Origin: Desulfarculus baarsii DSM 2075
GTDB lineage: Bacteria; Desulfobacterota; Desulfarculia; Desulfarculales; Desulfarculaceae
Assembly: GCF_000143965.1 (NCBI RefSeq)
Contig: NC_014365.1
Coordinates: 585,501 to 649,500, forward strand
Direction: 5' to 3'
DNA: 64,000 bases
In this document: positions 50,745 through 59,006 of the stretch, piece by piece
Position numbering within the stretch: position 1 is the stretch's first letter
Layout of the letters: each line of letters starts with the position of its first letter
Made by a program: the position numbers and the translations under genes
Notes under the pieces: generated by a model
What the model was told of the DNA's origin: nothing
What the model saw: the letters and a program-made list of their open reading frames with translations, nothing else
Database searches by the model: none

Positions 50745-51527
50745 CTATTGGGCCATGGCCTCCATGGCCCGGCCGGGATCCCGCTCCACCTGGGCCAAGA
50801 TCTCGGCCACCTTGGCCTGGGGCAACCAATGCACCTCGCCGCTGCCCACGTCATAGATGGCCCCCACCACCTTGACCTTGCCGCCATGAACCAGATCGCG
50901 CGAGGCCGGGCTCCGCATGAACAGGTCGTGGATGCCCTGCCACACGTTTTCCTCGATGGCCGCCGGCAACACCGCCAAGCCCTTTTGATCGGGGTGAGCG
51001 CTCATGGCCCTTTGGACCGCCGGGACGATGGGCGCCACCAAGGGCGGGATGTTGCGCTCCAGGGCGTGGCCGTGACCCTGCAACTGGTTGGCCACGGCCA
51101 TGACCGCGCCGCATTGGGTATGGCCCAGCACCACCAGCAGCGGCGTTTTCACATGAGCCAGGCCGTATTCGATGGAACCGGCCTCATCGGTTTGCACCAC
51201 GTTGCCGGCCACTCGGATGACGAAAATGTCCATCACTCCGACATCGAACAATATCTCCACCGGCACCCGCGAATCCGAGCAGGTGATCACCGTGGCATAG
51301 GCGTGGTCGCCCTGGTTCTCGGCGGCCGCCTGGCGCAGCCGCGCCGCGTCGCGGTGGGATCCCGTGGCCTGGCCCGCCACGAAGCGGGCGTTGCCCTGGC
51401 TGAGCATCTCGATCACCTGGTCTGGCGAAGGGTTGGCGACGCTCTCGCCGCCCGAGGCCCAGGCCAGGGCCGCGACGGCCAACACCAGCATCAAGGCCAG
51501 ACTCCACTTCATCATCATTTTTTTCAT
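50745..51527 (-). CDS. Periplasmic beta-class carbonic anhydrase
   Basis: 260 residues. Signal peptide (MKKMMMKW then hydrophobic, cleavage near AWASG). Zinc ligands of the beta class are present: C83 in 'CSDSRVPVEILFD' (with the D85-R87 dyad) and H136/C139 in 'VLGHTQCGAV'. It interconverts CO2 and bicarbonate. Export is less common but known. RBS CAAGGAG. It sits between the AT-rich island and the dehydratase cluster, flanked by duplicated sequence on both sides, suggesting that this segment was inserted. It has a TATAAT-containing promoter region (51676-51691). Confidence 0.92.
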   Translation of the reverse strand: MKKMMMKWSLALMLVLAVAALAWASGGESVANPSPDQVIEMLSQGNARFVAGQATGSHRDAARLRQAAAENQGDHAYATVITCSDSRVPVEILFDVGVMDIFVIRVAGNVVQTDEAGSIEYGLAHVKTPLLVVLGHTQCGAVMAVANQLQGHGHALERNIPPLVAPIVPAVQRAMSAHPDQKGLAVLPAAIEENVWQGIHDLFMRSPASRDLVHGGKVKVVGAIYDVGSGEVHWLPQAKVAEILAQVERDPGRAMEAMAQ

Positions 51528-52070
51528 GGCGATTCGCTCCTTGGCGGGCGATTGATGGGTAATGGCCGCGCCTGGAGACACGCCGCCCCGAGCCATGCGC
51601 TCGCCTTGACCGCGTCCGGTCCTTGCTGGCGGGGCGCGCCATTGACTATTCCAGGCCAAGCTTGTTTGATTATAATTATAGGCGCAAAACACTTCTGAAA
51701 TAATAGTCTTGAGGCCATTGCACGAGGCAGGAGCCCCAGGCAATGGCCTCATCGTGTGTAACGCCTAGATGTAGCTGCTAAAGACGTTGTTCGCATATCG
51801 CCTCATCCAAGGAGCGGCGTGCGCACAACCTCCGCCGGAATGCCCGAACCACGGTGTTGGTCGAGAGCTGGCAATGTCAAGAGCGCGCAGTCATGGGCTT
51901 TACCTGGCACGGACGGTTTCTGGATCGGCGCGGAATGTTTCAAGGATGGCAAGCTACTGAAAGCGATGACTCCGGCCCATAACCGCCCGCCGCGCGTCAC
52001 TGCCACGGCGGATCGTGACCGCGCGCCCGGCCGCCAGCCTCGGCGCGCCTTGGACTTTACCCCGGCCCCT
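51528..52070. other. 543-base gap with repeat copy 2 and hairpin
   Basis: No convincing gene. Contains tandem TATAATTATAAT-like elements upstream of the carbonic anhydrase gene, an 11-bp inverted repeat (GAGGCCATTGC 51711-51721 with GCAATGGCCTC 51740-51750), a stretch 51830-51968 that could encode a short remnant ('GTDGFWIGAECFKDGKLLKA', plus strand) without a recognised family, and repeat copy 2. Confidence 0.6.
51971..52036. repeat. 66-bp repeat, copy 2
   Basis: Matches 50611-50676 at 61 of 66 positions. On the minus strand an inner GCGCGGTCAC ... GTGACGCGC pairing could form a hairpin downstream of the activator gene, so the repeat may be its natural 3' untranslated region. Confidence 0.8.
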
Positions 52071-52850
52071 TCAGGCTTGGCGGCGGGCCAGCAGGGCCGC
52101 GCCAAGGGCCCCGACGATCTGCGGCTCGTCGTGGATCAGAAGCTTCGCGCCCAGGCGCTCCTCCAGCAGGGCGGCCACGCCCTTGTTCTTGGCCACGCCG
52201 CCGCTCATGGTCGTCACGCCGGGCTCGCCCAAGCTCTTGACCATGTTCCAGACGCGGTTGACAATGGCCTTGTGGATGCCCTTGATGATCTGCTCGCGGG
52301 GGTGGTTCTGGGCCACCAGGCTGATCACCTCGCTCTCGGCGAAGACCGTGCAGACGCTGCTGATCTTGACCGGCTCGCCCTGGGCCGACAGCGACAGCGG
52401 GCCCATCTGGTCCAGGCCCACCTGGAGCTTGGCGGCCATGACCTCCAGAAAACGGCCCGTGCCGGCGGCGCATTTGTCGTTCATGACAAAATCGCTGACC
52501 TTGCCGCCCGGCCCCAGGCGGATGACCTTGGAATCCTGGCCGCCGATGTCGATGACCGTCTGGGCCTGGGGGAACAGATGGGCCGAGCCCACGCCGTGGC
52601 AGGTGATCTCGGTGACTTTTTTTTGCGCGCCGGGCACGGACACCCGGCCGTAGCCCGTGCCGACGGTGCGCGCGATGTCCTCCGGGGTCAGCCCGGCCTT
52701 TTGCGCGGCCTGGGCCATGGCCCGCTGGGCCGCGTCGGTGGAGTTGGCCCCGGTCTCGACCACGGCGTAGGCCACGATGTTTTCGGCTTCATCGACGATC
52801 ACCGCGTCGGTGCTCAGCGACCCCACGTCCACTCCGGCGAAATAAGTCAT
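52071..52850 (-). CDS. 2-hydroxyacyl-CoA dehydratase/benzoyl-CoA reductase activator ATPase
   Basis: 259 residues of the BadF/BadG/BcrA/HgdC family. 'AGVDVGSLSTDAVIVDE' and 'VIDIGGQDSKVI' are the two ATP phosphate loops of the ASKHA fold. 'VMNDKCAAGTGRFLE' and 'SSVCTVFAESEVISL' hold the two Cys that bridge a [4Fe-4S] cluster between two subunits. It hydrolyses ATP to inject one low-potential electron into the partner enzyme. It begins 2 bases after the partner subunit stop. Only one activator gene is present, as in 2-hydroxyacyl-CoA dehydratases. Its 3' end is duplicated at 50570. Confidence 0.92.
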   Translation of the reverse strand: MTYFAGVDVGSLSTDAVIVDEAENIVAYAVVETGANSTDAAQRAMAQAAQKAGLTPEDIARTVGTGYGRVSVPGAQKKVTEITCHGVGSAHLFPQAQTVIDIGGQDSKVIRLGPGGKVSDFVMNDKCAAGTGRFLEVMAAKLQVGLDQMGPLSLSAQGEPVKISSVCTVFAESEVISLVAQNHPREQIIKGIHKAIVNRVWNMVKSLGEPGVTTMSGGVAKNKGVAALLEERLGAKLLIHDEPQIVGALGAALLARRQA

Positions 52851-52852
52851 GA

Positions 52853-54187
52853 TCAAGCCGCCTCCCTGCCCGGCGCGTCCTCGAGCGATTCGAAGAAGGC
52901 CTCCAGGCGGGTGCGCACCTGCTCCTCGCTCCAGACGCGCTCGTCGGCGATGTCGGCCTCGATGACCACCGAGGGGATGTTGGACTGGGCCAGCAGCAGG
53001 CGCTTGAGGTCGTATTGGCCCACGGAGTAGGGCTTGCACGAACGGGCGCTGTGGATGACCAGGCCGTCGACGTGATAGTCGGCGATGGCCCGCTGCATGG
53101 TTTTGAGGCGGTGGTTGAGGTTGTTGTTGAGGATGATGCCGGAGTAGGTCTTGGCGATGCCGGTGAAGGGGTCGCTCACGTCCATCAGGCCCTGGCTGGC
53201 GCTCCACGAGCTGGTGTAGGTGGCCACGACGAAGTTCATGTCGCGCTCGGCAAAGACGTTGGACAGGGCGTTCAACTTGTGCCAGACGGCGATGTTGTCC
53301 CACATCAGGCGCTTGCGTTCGTTTTTCAGCGCGCCCACGCCATCGCGCACGCGCTGTTGCAACTCGGCCAGCAGGGCCTCGTAGTAGTTTTTGGCCACGG
53401 GCAGGCCGCGCAGGCTGACCACGGGCAGCATCTGGGTGAAGGCGTCGAAGATGGTCATGGGCGAAGGCTTGGTCTTCATGGTGTCTAGCACCTCGCCCCA
53501 GAGCATGGAGGTGTCGCGCGATAGGCCCACGATGCGCACGAACTCGTTGTAATCAAAGCGCCGCCTGGTGTAGCGCTCCAAGTCCTCGACGATCTCTTGC
53601 AGTTGCTCGACCATGTAGTCGATGTCGGGCTGGACGATGTCGGTGAAGTTGAAGGGCGTGTCGAGCTGGATCAGGGGGATGTCCAGGTAGTGGGCGATGG
53701 CCTTGTACCAATAGCCCACGGTCTGGCAGATGTTGGTGGTGCAGAAGAGCAGATCGGGCTTGGGCAGATGGCCCACGGGCGTTTTGCCGCTGAACAGGTG
53801 GCCCAGGTCGATGCGGGCGTAGGAGCAGAGCTCGGGCGCGTAGCCATGCTCCTCGGCCACCTGGCACAGGGCCGCGCCGCGTTTGGCCGCCCCGCACAGG
53901 GCCGAATGGTTTTCGGGGTAGATGGTGTAGAAGCCAAAGGCCCGCAGCAGCTCCACCGGCGCGCCGGAGGTGACCCAGGCGATGGGCATGGCCCCCTTGG
54001 CGAAGCGCGAAAGAAAATAGTGCCGGGCGATGATGCGCTGCAACATCGCGCTGGAGCCCAGGCGTGGCCCCAGATGGGGGTTGGGCTGGCCCTGGCCCTT
54101 TTTCTTGGCCGCCCCGGCCAGCTTCATGGCCAGGCCCGCGCCCACGTCCTTCATGAACTGATATTCGATCTTTTTGATCAGCGACAT
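52853..54187 (-). CDS. 2-hydroxyacyl-CoA dehydratase/benzoyl-CoA reductase-type subunit (larger)
   Basis: 444 residues of the HgdA/HgdB/BcrB/BcrC family. Candidate cluster cysteines: 'NHSALCGAAKRGAALC' (~92-107), 'LLFCTTNICQTVGYWYKAIA' (~148-167), and 'VIHSARSCKPYSVGQYDLKR' near ~385-405. It forms the [4Fe-4S]-bearing dehydratase/reductase core with the next gene product. Length fits BzdO/BcrB as well as dehydratase subunits. Spaced 24 bases after the smaller-subunit gene. Substrate cannot be decided from sequence alone. Confidence 0.88.
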   Translation of the reverse strand: MSLIKKIEYQFMKDVGAGLAMKLAGAAKKKGQGQPNPHLGPRLGSSAMLQRIIARHYFLSRFAKGAMPIAWVTSGAPVELLRAFGFYTIYPENHSALCGAAKRGAALCQVAEEHGYAPELCSYARIDLGHLFSGKTPVGHLPKPDLLFCTTNICQTVGYWYKAIAHYLDIPLIQLDTPFNFTDIVQPDIDYMVEQLQEIVEDLERYTRRRFDYNEFVRIVGLSRDTSMLWGEVLDTMKTKPSPMTIFDAFTQMLPVVSLRGLPVAKNYYEALLAELQQRVRDGVGALKNERKRLMWDNIAVWHKLNALSNVFAERDMNFVVATYTSSWSASQGLMDVSDPFTGIAKTYSGIILNNNLNHRLKTMQRAIADYHVDGLVIHSARSCKPYSVGQYDLKRLLLAQSNIPSVVIEADIADERVWSEEQVRTRLEAFFESLEDAPGREAA

Positions 54188-54211
54188 GCTACAAAAACCT
54201 CCAGCCGGCCC

Positions 54212-55300
54212 CTAGCCCAGCATTTCGACGAAGGCCTCGACGCGGGTGGCCAACTGGCCCGAGAGCCCCTGGTTGAGTTCGGTTTCCATGAAAAGCGTCG
54301 GCACGCCTTGACTTTTCAGGGCTTCGATCAGTTGCGGCGCGTCGAAAAGCTCGGTTTCGCAGAACTTGACCAGGTTGAAGATTACGCCACGGCTGGCGCT
54401 GCGGTCGAGGATCACACGCAGAAACTCCAGGCGCTGGCCGAGGGGCGAGTTTTTGGTGCTGCACGGCGGCAGGCCGAAGTAGGCCTTGGCGAGCTGGCGC
54501 AGGGGGTCGGGGTCGTGGGCGGGCGGGGCCAGCATGCGCCGGCTGCAGGCCAGCAGGTCGTCGTGGCCCACGCGCACGCCCAGCTCATCCAGGGCGCTCA
54601 AAAGGGCCACGGGATTGGGCAGCACGCCGCTGAGCACCACGGCCGGGCCGTCGGGGCCAGGGCCGGAGCGCTCGGCCATGAAATCTTCCAGCGCCGGGAT
54701 GAAATCATCGGGGTGGAGGTATTCGCCCAGGCGGATCAACTCGTAAAATTCGACGGCCGAACATCGCAGGTTGTTCTGGGCGCGCAGCATGTAAAGCTGG
54801 CGCAATAGTTCGGCGACCTTGGCCCCCTGGCGCACGGCGCTCCAGAGCTTGGCCTCGTCCAACGGGCCGAACTGGGGCGCCAGGCGTTGGGCCAGGCCAT
54901 TGATCTGGCCGTAATAGTATTCGTGGGACGAAGGCCGGTAGGGGGCCTTGGGGTGGTAGAAAAAGTAGCAGGGCCGGTCGAGGCCGATATAATCGTTGAC
55001 CACCGTGGCCAGATTCTGGATGCTGTCGCAGGTGTGCGGAAAGAGAAAGGCCTCCATCTGGTCGGCCCGGCCCTGGAGGATCAGCTCCAGGCCGCCCTGC
55101 ACCACCGAGCAGATGTAAGGCTGCAAGTGAGCCCCGGCCGAGGAAACCTCCAGCGGCGGATCCCAGATCTCCACGGGCAGGATGTCCAGGGCCCAGAGGA
55201 TTTCCTTGGGGTATTGGGCCGGCAGGACGCCCACCGGGCGGCGGCCCTTGGCCGCTTGCTCTTGGATGTATCGCCGGCGCGGCAAAATCGAGGCGGTCAT
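54212..55300 (-). CDS. 2-hydroxyacyl-CoA dehydratase/benzoyl-CoA reductase-type subunit (smaller)
   Basis: 362 residues, same family. 'RRPVGVLPAQYPKEILWALD' (~20-39) is the typical opening with a substrate-contact loop, 'LFPHTCDSIQNLATV' (~86-100) and 'NLVKFCETELFDAPQLIEAL' (~305-324) hold the cluster cysteines. Together with the larger subunit it should bind one or two [4Fe-4S] clusters. ATG at 55300 with GGAAGG upstream. It heads the operon smaller subunit - larger subunit - activator. Confidence 0.88.
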   Translation of the reverse strand: MTASILPRRRYIQEQAAKGRRPVGVLPAQYPKEILWALDILPVEIWDPPLEVSSAGAHLQPYICSVVQGGLELILQGRADQMEAFLFPHTCDSIQNLATVVNDYIGLDRPCYFFYHPKAPYRPSSHEYYYGQINGLAQRLAPQFGPLDEAKLWSAVRQGAKVAELLRQLYMLRAQNNLRCSAVEFYELIRLGEYLHPDDFIPALEDFMAERSGPGPDGPAVVLSGVLPNPVALLSALDELGVRVGHDDLLACSRRMLAPPAHDPDPLRQLAKAYFGLPPCSTKNSPLGQRLEFLRVILDRSASRGVIFNLVKFCETELFDAPQLIEALKSQGVPTLFMETELNQGLSGQLATRVEAFVEMLG

Positions 55301-55414
55301 GCGCACCTTCCGCAGTTTAAATTTTTGCCATTGACCATGGTAGTTTAGGTGGCCAAACATGGCCTGTCAAGGACGTTCCCGACCGCTGGGCCGGTAAACG
55401 ATGGGAGATCGGCA

Positions 55415-56407
55415 GTGACGAACAAACGGTGTTTTCGAGGCGTTGGCGGCCGCTTGCGCGCGGTGGCGCTGGTCGTGGTCCTGGCCTTGGCGCTGGCCGG
55501 CGGAGCGGCCTGGGCCGGCGACGAACTGGCCTCGTGGCAAGGCCCGGCGCGCCAGGTTTTGCTCGACTACATCACCGCCGTGACCACGCCCGGCGGGCCC
55601 GATTTCATCCCGCCCGTCGAGCGCAAGGCCGCCTTTGACGTCGACGGCACGCTCATCGCCGAAAAGCCGGTTTTTCTGCCCCTGGAGCTTTCGTTCCAGC
55701 GCCTGGGCCAGGTCTGCCCCAAGGGCGGCCCCGCGCCAGAGGGCATGACCGATCTCTGCGCGGCCCACGCCCGGGGTGACCGCCTGGCTCTGGAGCGCCA
55801 ATACATCGCCCAGGCCCTGACCAAGCCCTTTGTCGGCATGAGCTTCGACGACTACCAGGCCATGGCCCGACGGCTGATGGACCAGGGCGTCAACCCGGCC
55901 AACGGCAAGCCCTATCGCCGGCTGATCTATCCGCCGATGCTAGAGCTGATCGAGTTGTTGCACGAAAAAGGCTTCGTGGTCTATCTGTGTTCGGGCTCGC
56001 CCAATTTCTTTTTGCGGGCCATCAGCGCCGACTACCTGGGCGTGGACCCGGACCGCTGCATCGGCACGACCTATCAGGCCGTGGTCCACGAAAGGGGCGG
56101 CCGCATCGCCTTCAGCCGCGGCGCAAAGGTCGAGTCCCTCAACCTGGAGCTGCAAAAGGCCGTCAACCTCCTGCAACGCCTGGGCGGGCCGCCGGTGCTG
56201 GCCTTTGGCAACTCCGACGGCGACAGCCAGATGCTGCGCTACGCCCTGTCGGGCCGCCGGCGGGGCCTGGCCCTGCTGCTGGTCCACGACGACCCCCGCG
56301 AGTTCGCCTATGGCCATGACGGCTTGGTCGAGGCGCTGAGCGCCGAGGGCGTGGTGGCGGTGAGCATGCGCCAGAGCTTCCGCCAGGTGGAGACGACCGA
56401 CCGCTGA
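55415..56407 (+). CDS. Secreted HAD-superfamily phosphatase
   Basis: 330 residues. Signal peptide (~1-35, cleavage near AWAGD). HAD motifs: I 'AFDVDGTLI' (~73-81) with the nucleophile Asp, II 'VYLCSGSPNFF', III/IV 'GNSDGDSQML' with a lysine just before it in the loop region. A large cap sits between motif I and II. It likely hydrolyses phosphate esters in the periplasm (phosphoserine phosphatase-like fold). GTG at 55415 after GGGAGA; an earlier frame opening lacks a signal peptide. Divergent from the dehydratase operon. Confidence 0.87.
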   Translation: MTNKRCFRGVGGRLRAVALVVVLALALAGGAAWAGDELASWQGPARQVLLDYITAVTTPGGPDFIPPVERKAAFDVDGTLIAEKPVFLPLELSFQRLGQVCPKGGPAPEGMTDLCAAHARGDRLALERQYIAQALTKPFVGMSFDDYQAMARRLMDQGVNPANGKPYRRLIYPPMLELIELLHEKGFVVYLCSGSPNFFLRAISADYLGVDPDRCIGTTYQAVVHERGGRIAFSRGAKVESLNLELQKAVNLLQRLGGPPVLAFGNSDGDSQMLRYALSGRRRGLALLLVHDDPREFAYGHDGLVEALSAEGVVAVSMRQSFRQVETTDR

Positions 56408-56420
56408 AGGGCTTGGCCCG

Positions 56421-57020
56421 CTATTTGCCGCGCCAGAGGTTTTTGCTCTGGTCGGCCAGATCGCGGCCCTCGCCGGGGTAGCTGCGGCGCTGCTGGGGCG
56501 GCGTGGGCGCTGGCGGCGCGGGCCAGCGGCCGGGTTGGGGCAGGGGGCCTTCCAGGGCCGCGGCGGCCGGGGCCCGGCCGACCAGGGTCGGCGCGCGGCG
56601 CGGGTCCACGCCCGGCTTGGGCCAACAGAACTCGATGGCCACGCCGTTGGGGTCGAAGGAATAGACCGACTCGATGAAGCCCAGATCCATCACCTCCGAG
56701 ACCCAGAAGCCGGCGGCCTCCAGGCGGTCCTTGAGCAGCCAGAGGTCGTCGCGTTCATTGAGGCCGATGGCCAGGTGATCGAAGGCGAAGGGCCCCTCCA
56801 CGGGCAGGCCGTGGTCCTTTTCGGGCAGCGGCCGCACTTGGGGCCAGTGGAAAAATCCGATCATGTCGGTTGGCGATATCTCGAAGAAATAAATCTGGAA
56901 ACCCGGATCGGCGATGCCGACCACCAGAGGCATCTCCAGCAGGTCGCGCCAGAAAAAAATCGTTTTGTCGATGTCGGCCGTGGCCATGGCCAGGTGGTTT
57001 ACGCCGTTGTAGCGGCCCAT
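56421..57020 (-). CDS. VOC (glyoxalase/bleomycin-resistance fold) protein with proline-rich tail
   Basis: 199 residues. Residues ~1-135 are a VOC domain with paired beta-alpha-beta3 units: 'VNHLAMATADIDKTIFFWRD' (His ligand), 'FAFDHLAIGLNERDDLWLLK' (His) and 'SFDPNGVAIEFCWP' (Glu), which set a divalent-metal site. Residues ~140-199 are a Pro/Arg-rich disordered tail. Glyoxalase or dioxygenase-like activity is possible; the substrate is unknown. RBS AAAAGGAG. It converges with the HAD phosphatase gene and is divergent from the dsr operon. Confidence 0.85.
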   Translation of the reverse strand: MGRYNGVNHLAMATADIDKTIFFWRDLLEMPLVVGIADPGFQIYFFEISPTDMIGFFHWPQVRPLPEKDHGLPVEGPFAFDHLAIGLNERDDLWLLKDRLEAAGFWVSEVMDLGFIESVYSFDPNGVAIEFCWPKPGVDPRRAPTLVGRAPAAAALEGPLPQPGRWPAPPAPTPPQQRRSYPGEGRDLADQSKNLWRGK

Positions 57021-57372
57021 CGTCGCTCCTTTTTGGTCGATTCGTCGATTGCGCGGGCTCGACGGCCCGTTAATCACATTTTACTACACGGCCGCCCATG
57101 GCGGCATGGGCCATGGTTTGCACTTGACAGGGCTTGGAAAAAATGGTCTATGCCCTTAGCGCCGGTTGTGGCTGGATGGCGCGGGGAGGCCCTCCGCGCC
57201 GCGGGCTTGACGAAGGCACGCGATCTGTGATATCTAGACATTTCGGCGCATTAACTCTATTCTTCGCAAGCATCGCATCTGGCGCGGACGTGGTTGGTTC
57301 GGTATTTCACAAGGAATTCGGCCGCTTCCGGCCGGGGCGTTGTTTGTTGGGCGCGGGAAGGCCGATACGGGC
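57021..57372 (+). other. Divergent region VOC gene / dsr operon
   Basis: 352 bases without a gene. Two candidate rightward promoters are present (57124-57129 TTGACA with a poor TCTATG after 17 bases; 57207-57236 with TTGACG, 18 bases, TATCTA). The rest shows no obvious operator; the leader to 57373 would be ~130 bases from the second promoter. Confidence 0.6.
57207..57236 (+). promoter_or_regulatory. Candidate dsr-operon promoter
   Basis: TTGACG, 18 bases, TATCTA. It is the better-placed of two sites in front of the RsbRD-dsrMKJOP unit; the upstream TTGACA at 57124 has a weaker -10. Confidence 0.45.
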
Positions 57373-57912
57373 ATGACTCTCAAGGAGCTTCTGGCCAAGA
57401 AAAAAAAGGCCATCGTCGCGGGGTGGATGGACAGCGTCATCGAGACCTACCCCGAGGAGACGGCCCAGTTTTTGCGCAAAAAGAGCGACCGCATGCTCAA
57501 CCCGGTGGGCGCGGCCATCGAGACCGAAACCGAGCGCCTCTTCGATTTGATCCTCGAAGGCATCGATCCCGAAAAGGCGACGAAATTTTTGGATAACATC
57601 ATTCGCATCCGGGCCATCCAGGATTTCCGTCCAGCCCAGGCCCTGGCCTTTGTCTTCGCGCTCAAGCACGTGGTGCGCCAGGTGTTGGGGAGCGATCTGG
57701 CCAAGGGCGGCCATGCCGACGAGCTATGGGATCTGGACAAGGAAATCGACCGGTTGGCCTTGATATCCTTCGAAATCTACATGGCGGTGCGCGAGCAAAT
57801 CTATCAGTTGAAGGCCAAGGAGGTTCACTCCAACGCCTTCATGCTGCTACGACGCTCGGGCCTGCTGGTGGAGCAGGAGGGGGCCAGTGCGGATGAAGGC
57901 GAAAGTGATTGA
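57373..57912 (+). CDS. RsbRD N-terminal domain-like protein of the dsr locus
   Basis: 179 residues, all helical, cytoplasmic. 'IVAGWMDSVIETYPEETAQF' (~14-33) and 'LFDLILEGIDPEKATKFLDN' (~56-75) match the RsbRD N-terminal-type helical sensor fold, which resembles a globin without heme. Genes of this type stand directly in front of dsrMKJOP in many sulfate reducers. There is no obvious output domain. It is 24 bases upstream of dsrM, so co-transcribed. Signal input is unknown; redox or sulfur state is plausible but unproven. Confidence 0.85.
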   Translation: MTLKELLAKKKKAIVAGWMDSVIETYPEETAQFLRKKSDRMLNPVGAAIETETERLFDLILEGIDPEKATKFLDNIIRIRAIQDFRPAQALAFVFALKHVVRQVLGSDLAKGGHADELWDLDKEIDRLALISFEIYMAVREQIYQLKAKEVHSNAFMLLRRSGLLVEQEGASADEGESD

Positions 57913-57936
57913 AAACAAGAAACGAGGTAACAGTTT

Positions 57937-59004
57937 ATGAACGTCATCATCTCTTTACTAGCGGTCATCGTCCTTGGCGTGATCGCATATGTGGGAGTTG
58001 AAGGAGCCGGCCTCCGCGTGCTTTTCGGCGTGATCATCCCATACGCCGCGGTGCTGACCTTCTTCGTCGGCATGGTCTACCGCGTCATAGACTGGGCCAA
58101 ATCGCCGGTTCCCTTCCGCATCCCCACCACCGCCGGCCAGGAGAAATCCATGCCCTGGATCAAGCCCCAGCCCATCGAGAACCCCTCGACGCGGGGCGGG
58201 GCCATCGTGCGCATGATCCTGGAAGTGGCGCTTTTCCGCAGCCTGTTCCGCAACATGAAGCTGGACTTCCGCCAGGGGCCCAAGGTGCGCTACAGCTCGG
58301 AGAAATTCCTCTGGCTGTTCGCCATCCTGTTCCACTACAGCTTCCTGGTGACCTTGCTGCGCCACCTGCGCTTCTTCACCGACCCCATCCCGGCCTGGGT
58401 GGTGGGCCTGGAGAGCATCGACAGCATGTTCAAGGTCGAGGTGATGACGCCGGTGATCGAGATCGGCCTGCCGGCGCTGTTGCTTTCGGGCCTGGTGCTG
58501 GGCGGCATGGCCACGCTGCTTCTGGTGCGCCGCCTGTGGATCCCCCAGGTGCGCTACATCTCGCTGCCGGCCGACTACTTCCCGCTGTGGCTGATCATCG
58601 GCATCGCCATCACCGGCATCCTGATGCGCTACGTCATCCGCGTGGACGTGGTGGGCATCAAGGAGCTGACCATGGGCCTGGCCACCCTCAGCCCGGCCCT
58701 GCCCGATGGCGTCAGCGGCTGGTTCTTCGTGCACCTGTTCCTGGTCAGCGTGTTGTTCGCCTACTTCCCCTTCAGCAAACTCACGCACATGGCTGGCGTC
58801 TTCCTCAGCCCCACCAGGAACCTGGTCAACAACAGCCGCGCCGTGCGCCACGTCAACCCGTGGATGACCGAGCCCGTCAAGTATCACACCTATGCGGCTT
58901 ACGAGGACGACTTCCGCGAGCTGATGGTCGAGGCGGGCCTCCCCGTCGATAAAGAACTCGAGCCCGAGGACGAGTCGGCCGACGACAAGGGGGAGAAGGA
59001 ATAG
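57937..59004 (+). CDS. dsrM: DsrM, membrane cytochrome b of the Dsr complex
   Basis: 355 residues. NarI-like membrane subunit with about six helices: ~2-24, ~25-50, ~118-138, ~165-190, ~208-232 and ~254-276. His residues in 'FHYSFLVTLLRHLRFF' and 'FSKLTHMAGVF' are probable heme b ligands. It exchanges electrons with menaquinone and passes them to DsrK. First gene of the operon dsrMKJOP, RBS GAGG, 2 bases before dsrK. The complex links the quinone pool to DsrC trisulfide reduction in sulfate respiration. Confidence 0.95.
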   Translation: MNVIISLLAVIVLGVIAYVGVEGAGLRVLFGVIIPYAAVLTFFVGMVYRVIDWAKSPVPFRIPTTAGQEKSMPWIKPQPIENPSTRGGAIVRMILEVALFRSLFRNMKLDFRQGPKVRYSSEKFLWLFAILFHYSFLVTLLRHLRFFTDPIPAWVVGLESIDSMFKVEVMTPVIEIGLPALLLSGLVLGGMATLLLVRRLWIPQVRYISLPADYFPLWLIIGIAITGILMRYVIRVDVVGIKELTMGLATLSPALPDGVSGWFFVHLFLVSVLFAYFPFSKLTHMAGVFLSPTRNLVNNSRAVRHVNPWMTEPVKYHTYAAYEDDFRELMVEAGLPVDKELEPEDESADDKGEKE

Positions 59005-59006
59005 CC

